Shown piece after piece: positions 1 through 12,870 of a stretch of 64,000 nt of DNA (the first letter of the stretch is position 1; each line of letters begins with the position of its first letter). The stretch comes from Phoronis australis (Eukaryota > Phoronida > Phoronidae), in assembly GCA_002633005.1 (NCBI GenBank), contig NMRA01000204.1:210564-274563 (forward strand), in the 5' to 3' direction. The notes beneath the pieces are model-generated. The model had not been told where the DNA came from and ran no database searches. It saw only the letters and a list, made by a program, of their open reading frames with translations. A program made the position numbers and the translations under genes.

Positions 1-53
1 GAAGGTCGAAAACAAGATCTGGCAATTTGCCTGCTGTGTGGGATTTTGTATGA

Positions 54-221
54 AACCAGAAGGTCTATTCCGAAACAGCTAGGCGATGGGTGATTCACAA
101 ACACCCGCGTACAAGCTCTCGTCTATTTAATGTAGCTCTAGACCAGTTAAAAAGTGAAATCACTCTAGCTGACATGGCAAACATTTTGAATGTGCCAGTG
201 GCTCAAAAACCAGGTCGCTAA
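54..221 (+). CDS. Possible C-terminal coding exon or gene fragment, unidentified
   Basis: An open frame runs from just after a TGA at 51 to a TAA at 219-221. A possible splice acceptor (CCAG) lies at 56-59. The peptide has a basic start (ARRWVIHKHPRTSSRLF) followed by an amphipathic stretch ending in NVPVAQKPGR, a composition more protein-like than most open frames here. The other plus frame over 1-90 also gives a plausible peptide (KQDLAICLLCGILYETRR). This may therefore be one decayed frame with a shift near 60-90, for example a transposase end, rather than a clean exon. No family is recognised, and no poly(A) signal follows closely (the first AATAAA is near 750). Confidence 0.22.
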   Translation, partial: NQKVYSETARRWVIHKHPRTSSRLFNVALDQLKSEITLADMANILNVPVAQKPGR

Positions 222-524
222 AGATTTTCTTGATGATTTGTTCAGCAGTGAAGCACACCTCGCTATTTTGGGCGTGTCAATGGCAAGAACAGATTGTTAC
301 AGGGCAAAGAAGCCCTGAACAAGTTGCTGTCGTCAGTTGTTGTCACTTGACCACCATCTACCTGATTTGTGCCATCAGTGATTATTGTGTGGTGGTGATT
401 GACGACTTTGGTCACCATTTTCAATTTAATCTGCTTGTGATGTGAGTCACTTGAAATAAGTACTATAGTGGCTGTATGCTAGAAATTTGTATTCTGTTTT
501 TTATGTACCCTTATATTTAAATGT

Positions 525-2240
525 GGGTGCATGTTGCTATCGTCTCTGTCTGGACGTCAGGCGTCCGTGGCTGTATCTCCTAAGCCCCTTGTAGGATCAT
601 ATTTAATGAGATTTGACAGATGTGTTCCTAGTGAAGCTGATGACAGACGTCTACAAGTTTCGGACAGATTCAACTACTACTCTGTGCACTATTTTTTATG
701 TTTGCCTTTGTATCTTTGGATTTCCTTGATGAATTGTATGAAATTTAGCAAATAAATTTCTTTTGAAGAGATGACGCCTTCTTGTTTTCGGATGGATTTT
801 ATGTATTCTGCGCCACCTGGTGGCAATTTGAACTATTTTGTAGTACATTTTTGACGTGGGTCTTCCTGTCCGCCCAAGCATTCAAAGAATCACTATGAAA
901 ATTGGCAGATGTTTTCCTGGTGAGAAGACTGCAGCTGACACTGATTTTTGAACAGGTTTGCCCACTGTGACGATCCCTAGTGCCATTTTTTTCTATATTT
1001 CTGTCCTCACTGCCACCCTAGAATCTTACTTTTTAGCCACAAGCGAAAACCGCAATCCAACCATGACTGACAGAGGGCACATACCCACTGCCAACAGTTG
1101 CCAACCAGCCAGTCAGTTCCTATGGAAATGATAACAGATGATGACGAGTTTCAGAGCAATCCAATTACAGGTGTGCTCCCTTGTGGTAGTTAGTTTTTAC
1201 ATTTGTCTCAAGTCTTGTTGTCTTTGGAGTTCATTGATGGATTTTTCTGAATGTGGTTTCTATTACGGCGACAACTATGCATTTCCATTTACGGACATAT
1301 TCTGTATATTTTGCGCCACCAAGTGGCCAGTTTGTCTTATCTGCCAAACTGCTCAAAGGATCATTATGAATCGTAGCAGTTGTGTTCCAGATGAGAAGGC
1401 TTGGCATGGATTTTTCGACAGATGTAATAACTCTGGCGTCCCCTTGTGGTGCTTTTGTGTTTTTTGCGACCATAGCTGCTCCAGATTCCTTTGCTTGACG
1501 TCCATGAACTTTTTGGAGGTGTTTTCCTGTAGATGCCCATGACTTTTTGGACAGCCCTGACTATGGGTATGCCCCATCAGCAGAAATTTTATTTTTTACC
1601 TTCGCCGCTATATCCTCTATATCTTCTGCCTCGATGTCTATTATGAAATTCAGTTAGTTTCTATTACAAAGATGGCAGCATCGTTCCAGTTTCTGATGGA
1701 TTCGATGTATTCTGCGCCACCCTGTGGCCATGCCAATTATTTTTGAGTCTGCCTTTTTGCCGTCTGCTTCTGTATCCACCAAACCGCTCTGAGAACCGCA
1801 ACGAAAATTGGCAGATGTGTTCCTTCTGGCATGAGCACGGCTGGGGTGGATTTTCAGATGTAACTTTGGTGCTCTCTAGTGACATAATTTCTTGCGTCTG
1901 ACTATATCTACTAAGAACCCTTTGACAGGTCACAATTTTTCTTGTTAACTTTACGTCTGATGGATAGATTTGTCTTACACCGCTGTGCCTTTGAATTGTA
2001 TTTTTTGCATCTGGTTTTTTTTTTTCATCTGCCTTTGTATTCAGATTTCTTTGGTGGCTTTTCATGAAATTTGACAAACAATTTTGTAGTCAATCTTTTC
2101 CTAATTTCAGGCAGGTTTGATGTATTCTGTGCCATTTAATGGCCATTTTTATGATACTAAAAAGCACCATTAGAAGCACATCATTTTCTTTGCAGCCGTG
2201 GACGCATTTCAACCTCCGCGTTACTCTTGTTTGCAGTTGT
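525..2240 (+). repeat. Modular repeat family, copy 1 (longest)
   Basis: Starts with the family head (GGGTGCATGTTGCTAT, then a GTCTGGACGTCAGG-like stretch). It continues through many diverged modules of about 150 bases. Each module reads roughly: TATCTCCTAA, GGATCTTNATGAAATTTGGC, AGATGTGTTCCT, a GACGACG-like part, GGACGGATT, GCGCCACCTGGTGGC, CAATTTTT, TTTGCCTNTGT. Clear module ends are at 810-824, 1313-1328 and 1714-1729. The copy closes with the family tail (CCATTTTTATGATAC at 2148, then a cytosine-rich stretch to about 2230). Open frames on both strands (1138-1542 plus, 1664-2077 minus) are not conserved in frame between copies, so no coding function is claimed. Confidence 0.8.
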
Positions 2241-3354
2241 TGTGATGTTACCTTCTAGTAAAAGGCAGTGTTATCCGTTGCAGAGCTCATTATATTAATA
2301 GAAGTCCATTGGTATCGTTAATGGGTTGTCCCTATTTTGAGACATTCTGTAGTTGAAAATATTCTCTCAATACTCTTATTTTGTCTTGCCTAATTTGTAG
2401 AAAACAGTTATACAGCATTGGAAAGTTTAACTTCGTCTCGCCTCCACAGCTAAAACCGGCATTATCCACTTTTACAAAAGTTTTGTGATTGCTGAATTTG
2501 TAAAATTTCCGGTGAACATTTTTGTGTACTTGAAACTGATTAATAACATTATACCCCTCCCAGGTGACATAATTTTGCACAAAGCCTATTTAATCACAAT
2601 TATTGCAGCGATTATCTCCTGATTATTCCTCTTGTCAATGCGTATCCTAGGGGTTTAATTACGCTTTGCCAATGGTAGTATTGCGATTCCTGAAAGATAT
2701 CTTATGAGCTTCCAAAATGCATTAATAAAAAATTAGGTCCTCGGCTTAGGTCAAGTAACTACAGGTAATAAATTATTAAAGCAAATATTCATTTAATCTG
2801 TAGAAGTTCCCTTCAACTTGATACAAAAACGTCACTTATTCTGCCAAGTCGTGATACAATTTCATGGATGTATGACAAATATCACTTATGCAAATGAAGC
2901 TATTTGCACAAGTCGTCTGCTTCACTGATGCCGTGCACACAATACATTCAGGAAACAAGAAGCACGCTGTTATGAATATAAATACATATTAATTATATAC
3001 AGTTGATGAGACACGTTCCACCATATGCAAAAAACGATCCATTTCCCAAGTTCATATTTTCTCACTTTGCCCCTATCGTTAACGTGCAATGCTAAATTGT
3101 TTTGTGACCAGACCGTTGCGCGTTTCTCACACCAAACATTTAACACCTCTGATTTTGTTTGACAAAGAAAGCTAAACTGTGAATGGTCAGTGATTGCACA
3201 GAAGCACAAGCTTATCGTTAAAATCATTTTCAACCTGGAAACGCATCTTTGAACATTGCTGTGCTGAGAAGATTGGAGCCATGTCAAACAGAAGCCAGTC
3301 ATGTAAGTACAGATTTTTCATTTTAGTACTTAGGTGCATTATTGCTGTCATATC
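2241..3354. other. Unannotated AT-rich stretch
   Basis: Short open frames on both strands (up to about 110 codons at 2970-3302 minus) show no recognisable domain, start context or splice arrangement. No repeat copy or inverted ends were recognised. Confidence 0.5.
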
Positions 3355-3760
3355 TATGGGCATTCACGCATCCATTGTCCAAGAGTCTCGTGTCTGCTAC
3401 TGTATCTCCTCTGTAAAAACCCTTTCAGGATTTTCATGAAATTTGGCAGATGAGATTTGGTATGGAGCAAAAGACAGACTTTTAGATGGATACGACTTTC
3501 TGTTGTGTTCCCTAGCAGCAATTTTAGTGTTTTGCATTTGCCATTGTATCCACCAACTTTGAGGATTTTTACAAATATAACCAAATAAGTTTCTATTGAA
3601 AGAACGACGACGCCTCAATTTTGGACAAGTTCGACTCTGTTATTCTGGGCTCCCTTAAGTGGCCATTTTCAAATTTGTTTTTGGTCTGCATCTCAATGCA
3701 TTGTCTTTGATGGATCTTCATAAAAATTGGCCTAGGTGTTCCTAATGAGGATGCACACTA
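3355..3760 (+). repeat. Modular repeat family, copy 2 (fragment)
   Basis: Contains CTGTATCTCCT, CCCTTTCAGGATTTTCATG and AAATTTGGCAGATGAG near 3395-3450. A second module follows with GAACGACGACGCC and GGACAAGTT near 3600-3630, ending in CCTTAAGTGGCCATTTT near 3650-3667, and then the start of a third module (ATAAAAATTGGCCTAGGTGTTCC). It has neither head nor tail and is a truncated plus-strand copy. Confidence 0.7.
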
Positions 3761-3802
3761 GGTGTATATCAATGTCGATCTTTTTTCTATTTGTAGCTCG
3801 TC

Positions 3803-4050
3803 CAGGGCCTGGAACTTTTCTCTTTTAAGAGGATTTCCTCTTTTTTGATTTCCAGTTTCCTCTTTTTCGTCTCCTTTTGCATCATTGTTTTGACTTTGTT
3901 CATACAAAAACCAATATTTTAATATTTTTTAGTTGCAATTAAATTTTATAACAGAGAAAACGTCAGTATCACATGAGCCTGATAATTTGTAAAACGATGT
4001 GTCACCTGGAAAATTTTCCTCCTTTTTGTCATTGGTCATTCCAAGCCCTG
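3803..4050. mobile_element. hAT-like MITE, copy A (about 250 bases)
   Basis: Begins CAGGGCCTGGAAC and ends ATTCCAAGCCCTG, so the two ends are near-perfect inverted repeats of about 13 bases. CAGGG ends are typical of hAT transposons. The inside is homologous to 53586-53824: both share AAGAGGATTTCCTCTT-like, GATTTCCAGTTTCCTCTTTT and CATCATTGTTTTGACTTT blocks and a CACCTGGTAAATTTTCCTC block near the right end. No coding capacity. Flanking 8-base duplications are no longer visible at this copy. Confidence 0.7.
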
Positions 4051-5468
4051 TTCATGTTGTCATACTTTATAACATTTTGTAGTAGACTGCAATGATTCAA
4101 TCCGAGGGCAAAACTTCTGTTTAGAATAAAATAATTCCTTAGGTACCTTCCGTATTCAAAGATCTTCTAATGGTGTGTCTATTTAGATCATTAGGGTTAC
4201 ATTGTACTCGAGCCAAGCCAAGCCAAACCAGCAATTGGCTTGAATGATTCGAAGTACCTTGTAACTAGTTGGTAGTTGGGAAATGAATTGTGTACCAAGA
4301 GTTAAATTGAATTTGTCCATTTCAAAAGCTTGCTACGTTTATTTCTGCAGATGCTGGAAGCTATACAAAATGTTATTTGGTGACGATTAAACCAAGTTGA
4401 CAGTAAAATAAAATTTTCTTAAACTTACTTTAAATTTGTTCAAAATTTCAGCAGAGTTAATTCTCAACCATATTATGCTCTAGTAAACCGAAGACATTTT
4501 ACTTGTGTAGTACTCTTTATTAGTTTATGTAGCGATGCTTTTAATTACTTCCTCATAACGTTAACAATTTTCTTACTTTGACGAGTGACAGCAGCAGGAA
4601 TTAAAAGACTGAAGTTTTCATTGATTCAAGATAGGTATAATTATCTCCTGATTATAACATGAATGCTAGTTATCATGCTCGTGCGATCAATACCAAAGAC
4701 TTTAAGTCAACACGGCGAAGGTGGTGCTCTTGAATGTTTCTGACGCGCTGCAGCTGTTACCTGGCTTCAAGACTCATTTGTGGGACTCGGAAACGGAAAC
4801 TTGTTGACGCGGGTTCTTCACTGCTGTTCTTTATCCACTGCCATGACAGATACGAATAACAGAATATTTTGGGTTAGTGAGTTGGACAGGTACTGTAACA
4901 AAAGAGAGTTGCAGGTTTAAGTGTTTAATACTTGACTCTGGGCTTTTGCAATTTACAGAGTTATGTCCCATGACCATTAGCACAATAGGAACTAACCGGA
5001 GACTGATAGACGTGATTAGAGTAGGTTTACACATTAGCTTTTTAATTAAAATCCAATCCAGTTGAGTTTTGACTTTCCTTGCTGTACCTGGTAAACATAT
5101 TTATTTATCTAGAATTTTAACCTATTTTGTCTTAATTGTTTTATGTTAAGTGCGGTTGAATACTTCAATTAGCTTTTTACAATTAATGCATTGTTGATAT
5201 TCTAATTATTTGTCACAGAATGTATGATGTCTATTTTACAGTCTTTAATAGAATTAATGACGGTGAGATCAGTAGCCTTAATAACAACCAGTTTTTGATT
5301 TCTTTCCTATTAAAGACCGCATTTAAGACAATAAAATAGTTATTTTTACAACCAGTGTTCTTTTATTGATTGGTTTTTATTTTATTATAATAGACAATCT
5401 GCTGTGCATGTTTCTGCTTGTTTACCATGTTCTTCATGAATGTTTCCACATTTCCGTCATCCCCATCA
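4051..5468. other. Unannotated stretch
   Basis: Only short open frames (about 60 codons at 4831-5065 on both strands) without recognisable domains. A slightly CpG-richer patch lies near 4730-4820. No inverted ends or known repeats were recognised. Confidence 0.5.
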
Positions 5469-5855
5469 TGACGGCGTTCTCCCGTTCAGTGACTACCAGA
5501 GGTTAAGGCTTGTGCGCCTGTGATAGCATCGATCTCCTTTGTTAACTGCCAAGCACAGTCTTTTGTCTGGTAGCTCATTACATACCACATGTGAATACAA
5601 TCAAACCCAGAGCGAACTGGTACGTTTGAAAAGAATAAATTGTCGTAAGTTTGGTGGCGGTCGGGCGATTTTCGCGGGTCAAAAGCATTTGAGGAGGAAT
5701 TCAGGAATTCTATTGGTTTTTGTTCAAATATGTTATAACTTAACTTTTATTTTAACAGTACAGCCCAGTCAGGCTAGATAGGATCTTATTGGAGATTAGA
5801 GCAATTATCGAACAAAAGAGAGCTGGCCCTCCAACCATGAATGCCAGAATGAAGT
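5469..5855. repeat. Unnamed dispersed repeat, copy A
   Basis: Homologous over its whole length to 21376-21800. Shared blocks include CCGTTCAGTGACT, TTTGTTAACTGCCAAGCAC, GTCTTTTGTCTGGTA, CCACATGTGAA, AAACCCAGAGCGAA, GTTCAAATATGTTATAAC, TCTTATTGGAGATTAGA and TTATCGAACAAAAGAGAGC. Both copies keep an open plus-strand frame (here 5539-5781) with a similar core (TTCEYNQTQSELVRL here). That could be a short conserved coding segment of an element, but two copies are too few to show selection. No terminal inverted repeats seen. Confidence 0.75.
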
Positions 5856-8770
5856 TAATCAGTTGTGTGCAATATTGGCTACAGGGGTCATCTTCCCAAC
5901 TTGTCCTTGGGCTATAGAATTTAACAAGTTGGGATTAACGGGACAACGCCGTCGTCATGTGACTTGTCACATCATCTCATCATCCCAATCACCACCGTTG
6001 TTGCCTTCTGATTCAGTTGACATTGTTGTTTATTCAGACACTGTCACTTCAATCATTCCTGTCTGCCATCCATACAATGGAAGCAATAATGAATCTGCAG
6101 GACTGGTATGTCGATCGTCCTCATCACATTTTTCATCATGGTAGTCTTGATTATCTTCGTCCTCCCATCACCACCACCACCATTAAACCACCAATCACAC
6201 CACCACCTGAACCACATTCACGAACAACCATCCACTATCAACCACCACCTTGATAACAACCACCACCACCACCACTATTCTTGAGGTTCAACTTCATCAA
6301 GTTTACCATCTGAGCTATTTTTTGTTATTGCACCTCACAAGATACTTTTTAACCGATAGATCTTCGTACGAGCTGTTTTCAGATCAAACTGAAGACGTGA
6401 AGCAACTTATAAATGCTCTAAGGCTCTTTACATTTCATTGGTCAAGTAAAATCTTGACATTTGGGCAAATATTTGATTTACAGTATCTCATTATTTTGGA
6501 AATGTTACACCATAGTTTGTTTTGCTTTGTTTCCTTAGTAACAGGTGTCCATAGGTTAGTCACCAACAGTTTGCTCGCAACTGATTATGCGCATAAAATT
6601 AGTAACATATCATGACTGGATTGCATAAAACCTTGAATCAGTCTGATTATTGCATGACGTCAAATGCGTTATTCAACAATGGCAATGTGGTGCGTGATAA
6701 TGCGACGTCATTGTTGCTATCCTGTACGCCACTGGGCCCAGGTAAATAGTATATTCTGTAGAACAACTTCCTGGCACCAACTGCAAGAGCGGTATCCAGG
6801 TGATGTAAACTAATGATATTAAATGACAAATCTGTGAAGCGGACAGCTAAACAGTTCAAAATGCATAGTTAAGACATCTTTAATGTATGTGTTAACATTA
6901 GGGATTAGGCCAATAACAGCATAGCTCATTTTTCTGGTCTGATTTTTGAAAATCTTAGTGGTGTGGTATTTTTTCGTTGTTCATTTTTTCAAAAAGAAAA
7001 CCGACCTGATACAAGCAAAAATGGTTCATGATTTTTCCTTGTTGCTTGGCAAAGTATTGGCTTGTCCTTGCTTGTGTACCTTAGTGCATCTTTTCAAAAA
7101 ACAAGACCAGTGTTTTTGTTTTTTTAGTTGGTAAGTGCTGGTCTCGGAATGACCTGAACCATCAGCTGTTCCGCCATATTGTGTTGATTCTAATTTCAAG
7201 AATCTTACTGTAGTCACATAAGCCACACTGATAATGATACCAGTATTGGTAAGTAACTTCATCAGCATTTTATGTGCATGTCATTGTCAGCTTCTTACTA
7301 GCCATCCAATAGAAAAATTACCATTACCTTTGGAAATTTTTTATGGCTGTTGACCGACTGTCTTCTTCCTGAGTAGTGATTACCACTTTAAGGAGAAGTT
7401 CTTGAAAATAGTACGTTGTAAATAGGGCTGGGGCATAAGAAAATGGCTGCTAATCAACAGCCATTGAAAATATTTAGAGGCAATTCTCATATTTCTATTA
7501 GATGGCTATTTAGCAACTGACTATAAATTGATGTCAGTGGTTTTGACAAAGGGCTTAGTAAGTTTTTTCAGTTGACAAAATAAAATTCACCAAGTATGTG
7601 AAGTTTTCTTGCATGCTTGGATGCACTTTATTTGTGATTGACATGAAATGTGTACACAATCTAACTTATCCAAAGGTTGGCTCTCGTGGTCGAATGCGGA
7701 CACAAGATGGCACTGACTGGCAGCTATTTTTCAAATTTTCACTTGTCATAGCTGGATAGCCCCCAATACCTTTTGTGTGGTTTTTCATAGAATTTGGTAT
7801 CAGATAGCACTTGTCAAGCACTGCTATCTGATTGCATTGGTATGTTGTTAAACCTTAATAGTCTCGAATTTTCTGAGATTTTCTGACAACTGTTTTTTGC
7901 CTCATTCTTTGCTGCATGGTTGCTAGCTTATCAGCAGCTGTTCATACCTATATGTTTCTTAAATCAGTTTTGTCGTCATTTCTGATCGGCGTCTATTTTC
8001 ATTGTCGTTGTCTTCATCATTTCCAGTTATTTATGACATTACCAAACGTTTAAGAATTGGGGCAATCCTCTTTGGTTACAGTCCGTGTCCAGTTGACCTG
8101 AATTTTACAGGCAGCATTTCCTATCAATAATGAAGACCTATTGGTTGAAATTACGCCGTATGGCACTGTAATGGACTCTTTTTATTTGCTTATTGAGCTG
8201 TAGCTTAGGTGTCCTTTCACCGATCAGCAACTCAATTTTTCCAAGTGTCACTCTCTAGCGCTTTCATTATCCAAGCGTTTTGTTGAACTCTGAATTCTGT
8301 TTTTTAAGTGGTATAAACTGATAGTATGATATGTAGTGTTCAGCTCTTGGTAAGGGGTAAATTTCTGATTGCTAAGTTATGCTGCTCTAATGCCCTTTGA
8401 ACGGGATGTGTATGTACCTTTTTTGAAGGGAATTTTGGTTAATATGACATAGTTTTATATATCTTTATTTATGATACTGTAAAATGTATTCGGAACCATT
8501 TAAGTTGATTTATAAGAATAAAAATGATAAAGCACCCATTACTCTGATGCTGTTAATCCATGCAAATACTGTGTGGCTGGGTAAATTGCTGTTGTGTTAC
8601 TTTTTATCATTTCTGGCATAATTTCTCAATTTAAATGGCTAATTATGTACCGAGTCGAGGGCAGAAAACCAAGAGCAGGTGTTTATGCCATTAAACACAG
8701 CTAAATTATGTCACCCTTATGGTTCAAAGAATTTTTATTTTATTTACTTCATATATACATATTTTTATGC
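5856..8770. other. Unannotated stretch
   Basis: Apart from the CAC/ACC-rich tract at 6166-6282, only short open frames occur here (6250-6615 plus is the longest, no domain recognised). Around 7770-7830 there is a weak trace of the modular repeat (AGAATTTGGTATCAGATAG). A TGACGTCA-like pair of half-sites lies near 6655-6710. Confidence 0.45.
6166..6282 (+). repeat. Imperfect (ACC)n triplet-rich tract
   Basis: Repeated CACCACCACC and ACCACCACC runs broken by substitutions, with strong strand asymmetry (the plus strand is almost free of G). An open frame crosses it, giving threonine/proline-rich sequence, but this is a simple-sequence effect. Confidence 0.8.
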
Positions 8771-9690
8771 GGGTGCATATTGCCATCATCTCTGGGCATC
8801 AGGTTGCCCAACGTCCACAGCTGTTTTTCTTTAACCCCTTGCAGGACCGTATTGAAGTTTGGCAGGTGTGTTCCTACATCGCTGGTGACAGATGACGATG
8901 AGTTTTGGACCGACCCAATTACAGCTGTGGCAATCATATTTTTTACGTTTGCCTTTTGTATCTTCAGATTTCCTTGACGTATTTTCATGAAATTCAGCAA
9001 ATAGGGGACAATGGTGCCATTCCATTTAAGGAAAGATTTGACAAATTTTACGCCACCTTGTGGACATTGAGTTGTTATTTGCATCTGTTTCCTGGCGTCC
9101 CCCTCTCTATCTGCCATACCGATCAAAGGATCATTATAAAAGTTTACAGATGTGTTGCTGATGAAAAGGTCACAACACACATCAACATTCGGGTGTGTCT
9201 GACTACTGTGTTGCCCCCTAGTGACTATTTTGTTTTTTTTGCTCTGCGACCGAATCTCCTTAAATCTTTGAAGGGGCTTTGTGAAATTTGAAAGATGTAT
9301 TCCTATGGAGCGGTCGACAACTGGTAACGAGTGTTGAATTGATCCAGATACCACCGTGACTCCTAAGTGGCAAATTTTTTTTTTCTACCTTTGCCTCTTC
9401 GAATTTCAGTAATGTAGTTTCACGAAATTCGGCAAATAGGTTTTTATTAAGGAGACGACAACGCCTTTTTGGACAGATTTGATTTTTCTGCACCTCTGGT
9501 GGCTATTTTTGTTATTTTTATGTCCGTTTTCTGGTGTCCACATCACTATCTGCCATTCCGCTTAAAGGATTATGAAAATTTCTGGCTGATGGTGAGTTTT
9601 GGATGTTTTTTACTATTCTGGCACCTCTTTTTGCATCTATGGATGTATCTCCTTAACCTTTGGATACAAATATGCAAGATTAAAAAATAA
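8771..9690 (+). repeat. Modular repeat family, copy 3
   Basis: The head is GGGTGCATATTGCCATCATC at 8771. Modules follow with GTGTTCCTACATCG, CAGATGACGATGAGTTTTGG, GATTTCCTTGACGTATTTTC, GAAATTCAGCAAATAGG, CGCCACCTTGTGG (9051-9063), GCCCCCTAGTG (9213-9223), CTCCTAAGTGGCAAATTT and GCACCTCTGGTGGC (9490-9503). The minus strand holds a 201-codon open frame (8749-9354) and the plus strand a 128-codon frame. Neither shows a domain, and they overlap modules that have stops in other copies. Confidence 0.85.
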
Positions 9691-9842
9691 AAATTGCTCT
9701 TACACTTTTCTGAATTATCATTTTGTCTTTGTTTCATGTTTTTTTCCATCAAAATCATATTAATCTTAGTTTTTGATAGACCTTCATGCAAAAGTGTAAT
9801 TTATTAAAAATAAGTCCCAAAAGCGTTTTGGAGAACAATAAG

Positions 9843-9960
9843 TATCTGAAAGTTTCATATGAATCGGACCAGCCATTTCATGGAATATGATGTTCCAAAA
9901 TTTGGCCATACTTGGACGTTTTTCTAGGGTCCTACATAATCTTATTAGGTTGATGTGCTA
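9843..9960 (+). repeat. Dispersed tail-like segment associated with the modular repeat
   Basis: GAAAGTTTCATATGAATC followed by ATGATGTTCC, TTTGGCCATA and GTCCTACATAATCTTATTAG. The same order of blocks occurs at the end of the 52071-52910 copy (GAAAGTTTCATATGAATCTG, CCTTACATAACCTTATTA). Fragments occur near 23010-23060 and 58670-58760. It is either the distal tail of the modular family or an independent repeat often found next to it. Confidence 0.6.
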
Positions 9961-12870
9961 AAAGCATCTAACCTTGCCTTTGTTCAAACAGTTTATACAG
10001 TTGTGAAATCCTGTTCAAGTGAAGATGTTTATTTGAATTATCCTAACAACATCAACCTTATTTGTGATAGATTCTGTGGTATTATTTTTTAACAACAGTG
10101 TTGTGGTCGGCTTTAAGGTTGTGGTTCGTTTAGCGAACTCATGATAAACGTCAGAAAAAGGTGAAAATTATCCGGTTTTAAGAGAAGAAAATGTTTCCTG
10201 TTGAAAGTTTTACCACAGTTCTAGGCATCAGTTTGTACTTTTAAATGGTTTCTATTGTTATTGATTTTTATTTTTGAGTGATAGAACACATGATTTTGGC
10301 TAGACTTTTCTAGACAGTTTATGAACTTTACTCTGGAATGCTTTTGGTCATGTGGCCATGATTTTTTGGTAAAAGGTCTATTGATAGAAAAAAATGACTT
10401 CCGACTAGCATTATTCAATTTTTTAATTAAAACTAAAATGAAAATAGTCACAAACCATATCTGGGATTTTTCTTAAATTGAGCCAATTTTTAAGCTAAAA
10501 ATATACCCAGTGTTCACAGCACTTTTCTAAAAATGATGTGACTCTTAATGCTAATTTAAATAATAATGGAAAACGATATGTGATACAGTTTACACATTTG
10601 GAGACTGTGCTGTCAGATAACTCAGACATTGCTACAGTCTGTGATCCTTGGGATATCACATTCCAAAGTTTGACGGCTTGCTCAAACAGCAATGGCTAAA
10701 AAAACGTGTTTGAGTTTTGCGTGTCAACAGTCAAACAGTCACAGATGGTCTTGACAGTGACTGCAACTTAATACCATTTTCCTTCTGTTGCTAACTAAAA
10801 CTTGAAGTGTGTCCATTGAGGGTCACATGATTCGCTAAGGTTAACCTCTGGATATCTTGGAGATACCATCCATGCAACTTAATAGAATGTGTTGTAGATG
10901 ACCCTGCAAAAAGCCAACTTCTCAGTGCTGCATTCACCTCTTTGTTGATCACCGCCATTTTAATTTGTGCAAAGGTTGCTGGGAAATTTTTGGTTTTGGA
11001 AGGAAATTTCCCTATAACACAGAACCATGCTGAGTACCAAGGCTATCTTGCAGTCTGCCTCAGCACAGGTCCACTTCCTGCCCACAAAATCCTTCCCATC
11101 TATTTGTCCTGCCTCTCAAATGAAAGCAGTAGTTGTTTACTCTGCAGATAAGATTTAGAGAGATAACAGAAAAAAATCGTAATCAATAAGAATAAAGCTA
11201 AGTAATGACGACAAAAGTAGTGGAAGTAATCTGTAACTTGTCAAAAATGTGCCCATGAATGTCAACTGTGTGTACGATTGTAGCCTATACAAGGTGGTGT
11301 TTCATTTTGGGAATAGGCTATCTAATTTACATTTCCCCCAAGAAAATTACAAAACAAGACAAAACTTTGTTTTGATTGGTCATTTCAAAGCATTTCTCGA
11401 AAGCTTGAAAGTGCACCGAAAAGATTGATTAAATTTGATTTTGAAAAGCAGCAGTCAGTTAGTTCTTCTGTTGTATTTCTCAAATGCTGTTTATGTTTCA
11501 TTTTAAAATGAATCTTTAGAGTATCAGTCATTGAATTTAGTAAGAAATAGGGACATTTGAAAAATTCTGTCATTCCAAAATTTGTTGTAAACATTTTGAC
11601 AATTCAATTGCCCTTTTCTGCAAGATAAAATACCTATTCTATTTGCCAGACATTCAACTGTCAGAAATAGCAAATTTCAACCTGTCTCAAGTCAACTAAA
11701 AGTGTGAAAATGGTACAAAAAATCAATGTACTGAGGAGTCATTGCTTTTTATAGGCTTTTCGAACAATCTTTCAGACTATCAACACTCCCAATTATTCAG
11801 AAATTTCATAATTCAGTATCGGCCCTATGGGCCAATGGCACTTCAGACCTTTAGCCTAATTCAGGCTATCGAGCTGACCCCGAATTATTTGTTATTCCAG
11901 CGCAGTGAACTTCAAAATATTACCCATACTGCTTTGAATGACCGGTGGCACCTTGAGTGATTTATGAACTGTTGTTGACTATAACATGTAATCATAGATT
12001 ACAGACAACAGATTCGAAACTCCGTCATTTTCTTGCATAATGTCCTAGAGGAGGTGCCATTCTCTAAACAGCAAACTCAGCTTTCGGTTAGTGTATTGTG
12101 AGGGGAACATGTGCTTGTATCTATTTTGCTGTCCAGGACAACGAACAGAAAAATAATTTTGGTATTGAAACGCTGTTCAATTTCTTTCAATACTAGAACT
12201 CTTGGTATCATGAGTACTTTTGACAACAGCTGACCATGATTAGCAGACAACGTACATGCCAGAAGTAATACGTGCTATGTCTGCCAGGTGTCGCTAGTGA
12301 ATAGTGACGTACGGCCTATGCATAAGATCACAGATTTTGTCCATTGAAAATATATGGAGTCAACGGTGGTCCATGCACTATAGTCTATGTTGTAATGAAG
12401 GAACACAATGCTACTGAAGATTGATTGTGTCACTCAGCCATTGGTGTTTATGCAATAGTAGTTAAAGCAGGACCTGAAGATGCAAGCCTTTTGCTATTAG
12501 CTGTTGACACCACTTTCTATTCTTATATGAATTAGACAAAGTACATTTAGACATGGGAACACTAACAGTGGGAGGCTTCATATTTGAACAGAGTGCTTCC
12601 ACATATAGATTACTGTGGCATTTGCCATTCAGCGAAAGCAAGCATAGCTTTTCAATCAGAACGACTACAATAGTCAAGCAGCTTTAGCCATAACAGGAGC
12701 AGACAATGGATCTAACACAATCAAGGTTCTAAATAGTCTGATTCAGTTGTCACTAAGTCAAAGGTCCCTTGCTGCGCAGTGAGGGGAACTGTTGAATACC
12801 ATTAAGATCCAAGGTTTTTCAAGACTGAGTGTCTATAATTGTCAGGGACTGACATTGTAGGCATTTCATT
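9961..12870. other. Unannotated stretch
   Basis: AT-rich sequence with scattered open frames of 60-80 codons and no recognised domain, repeat or inverted ends. Confidence 0.5.

Noticed and set aside
6017-6253. Histidine/threonine/proline-rich coding region
   Set aside because: Product of an ACC-rich simple repeat.
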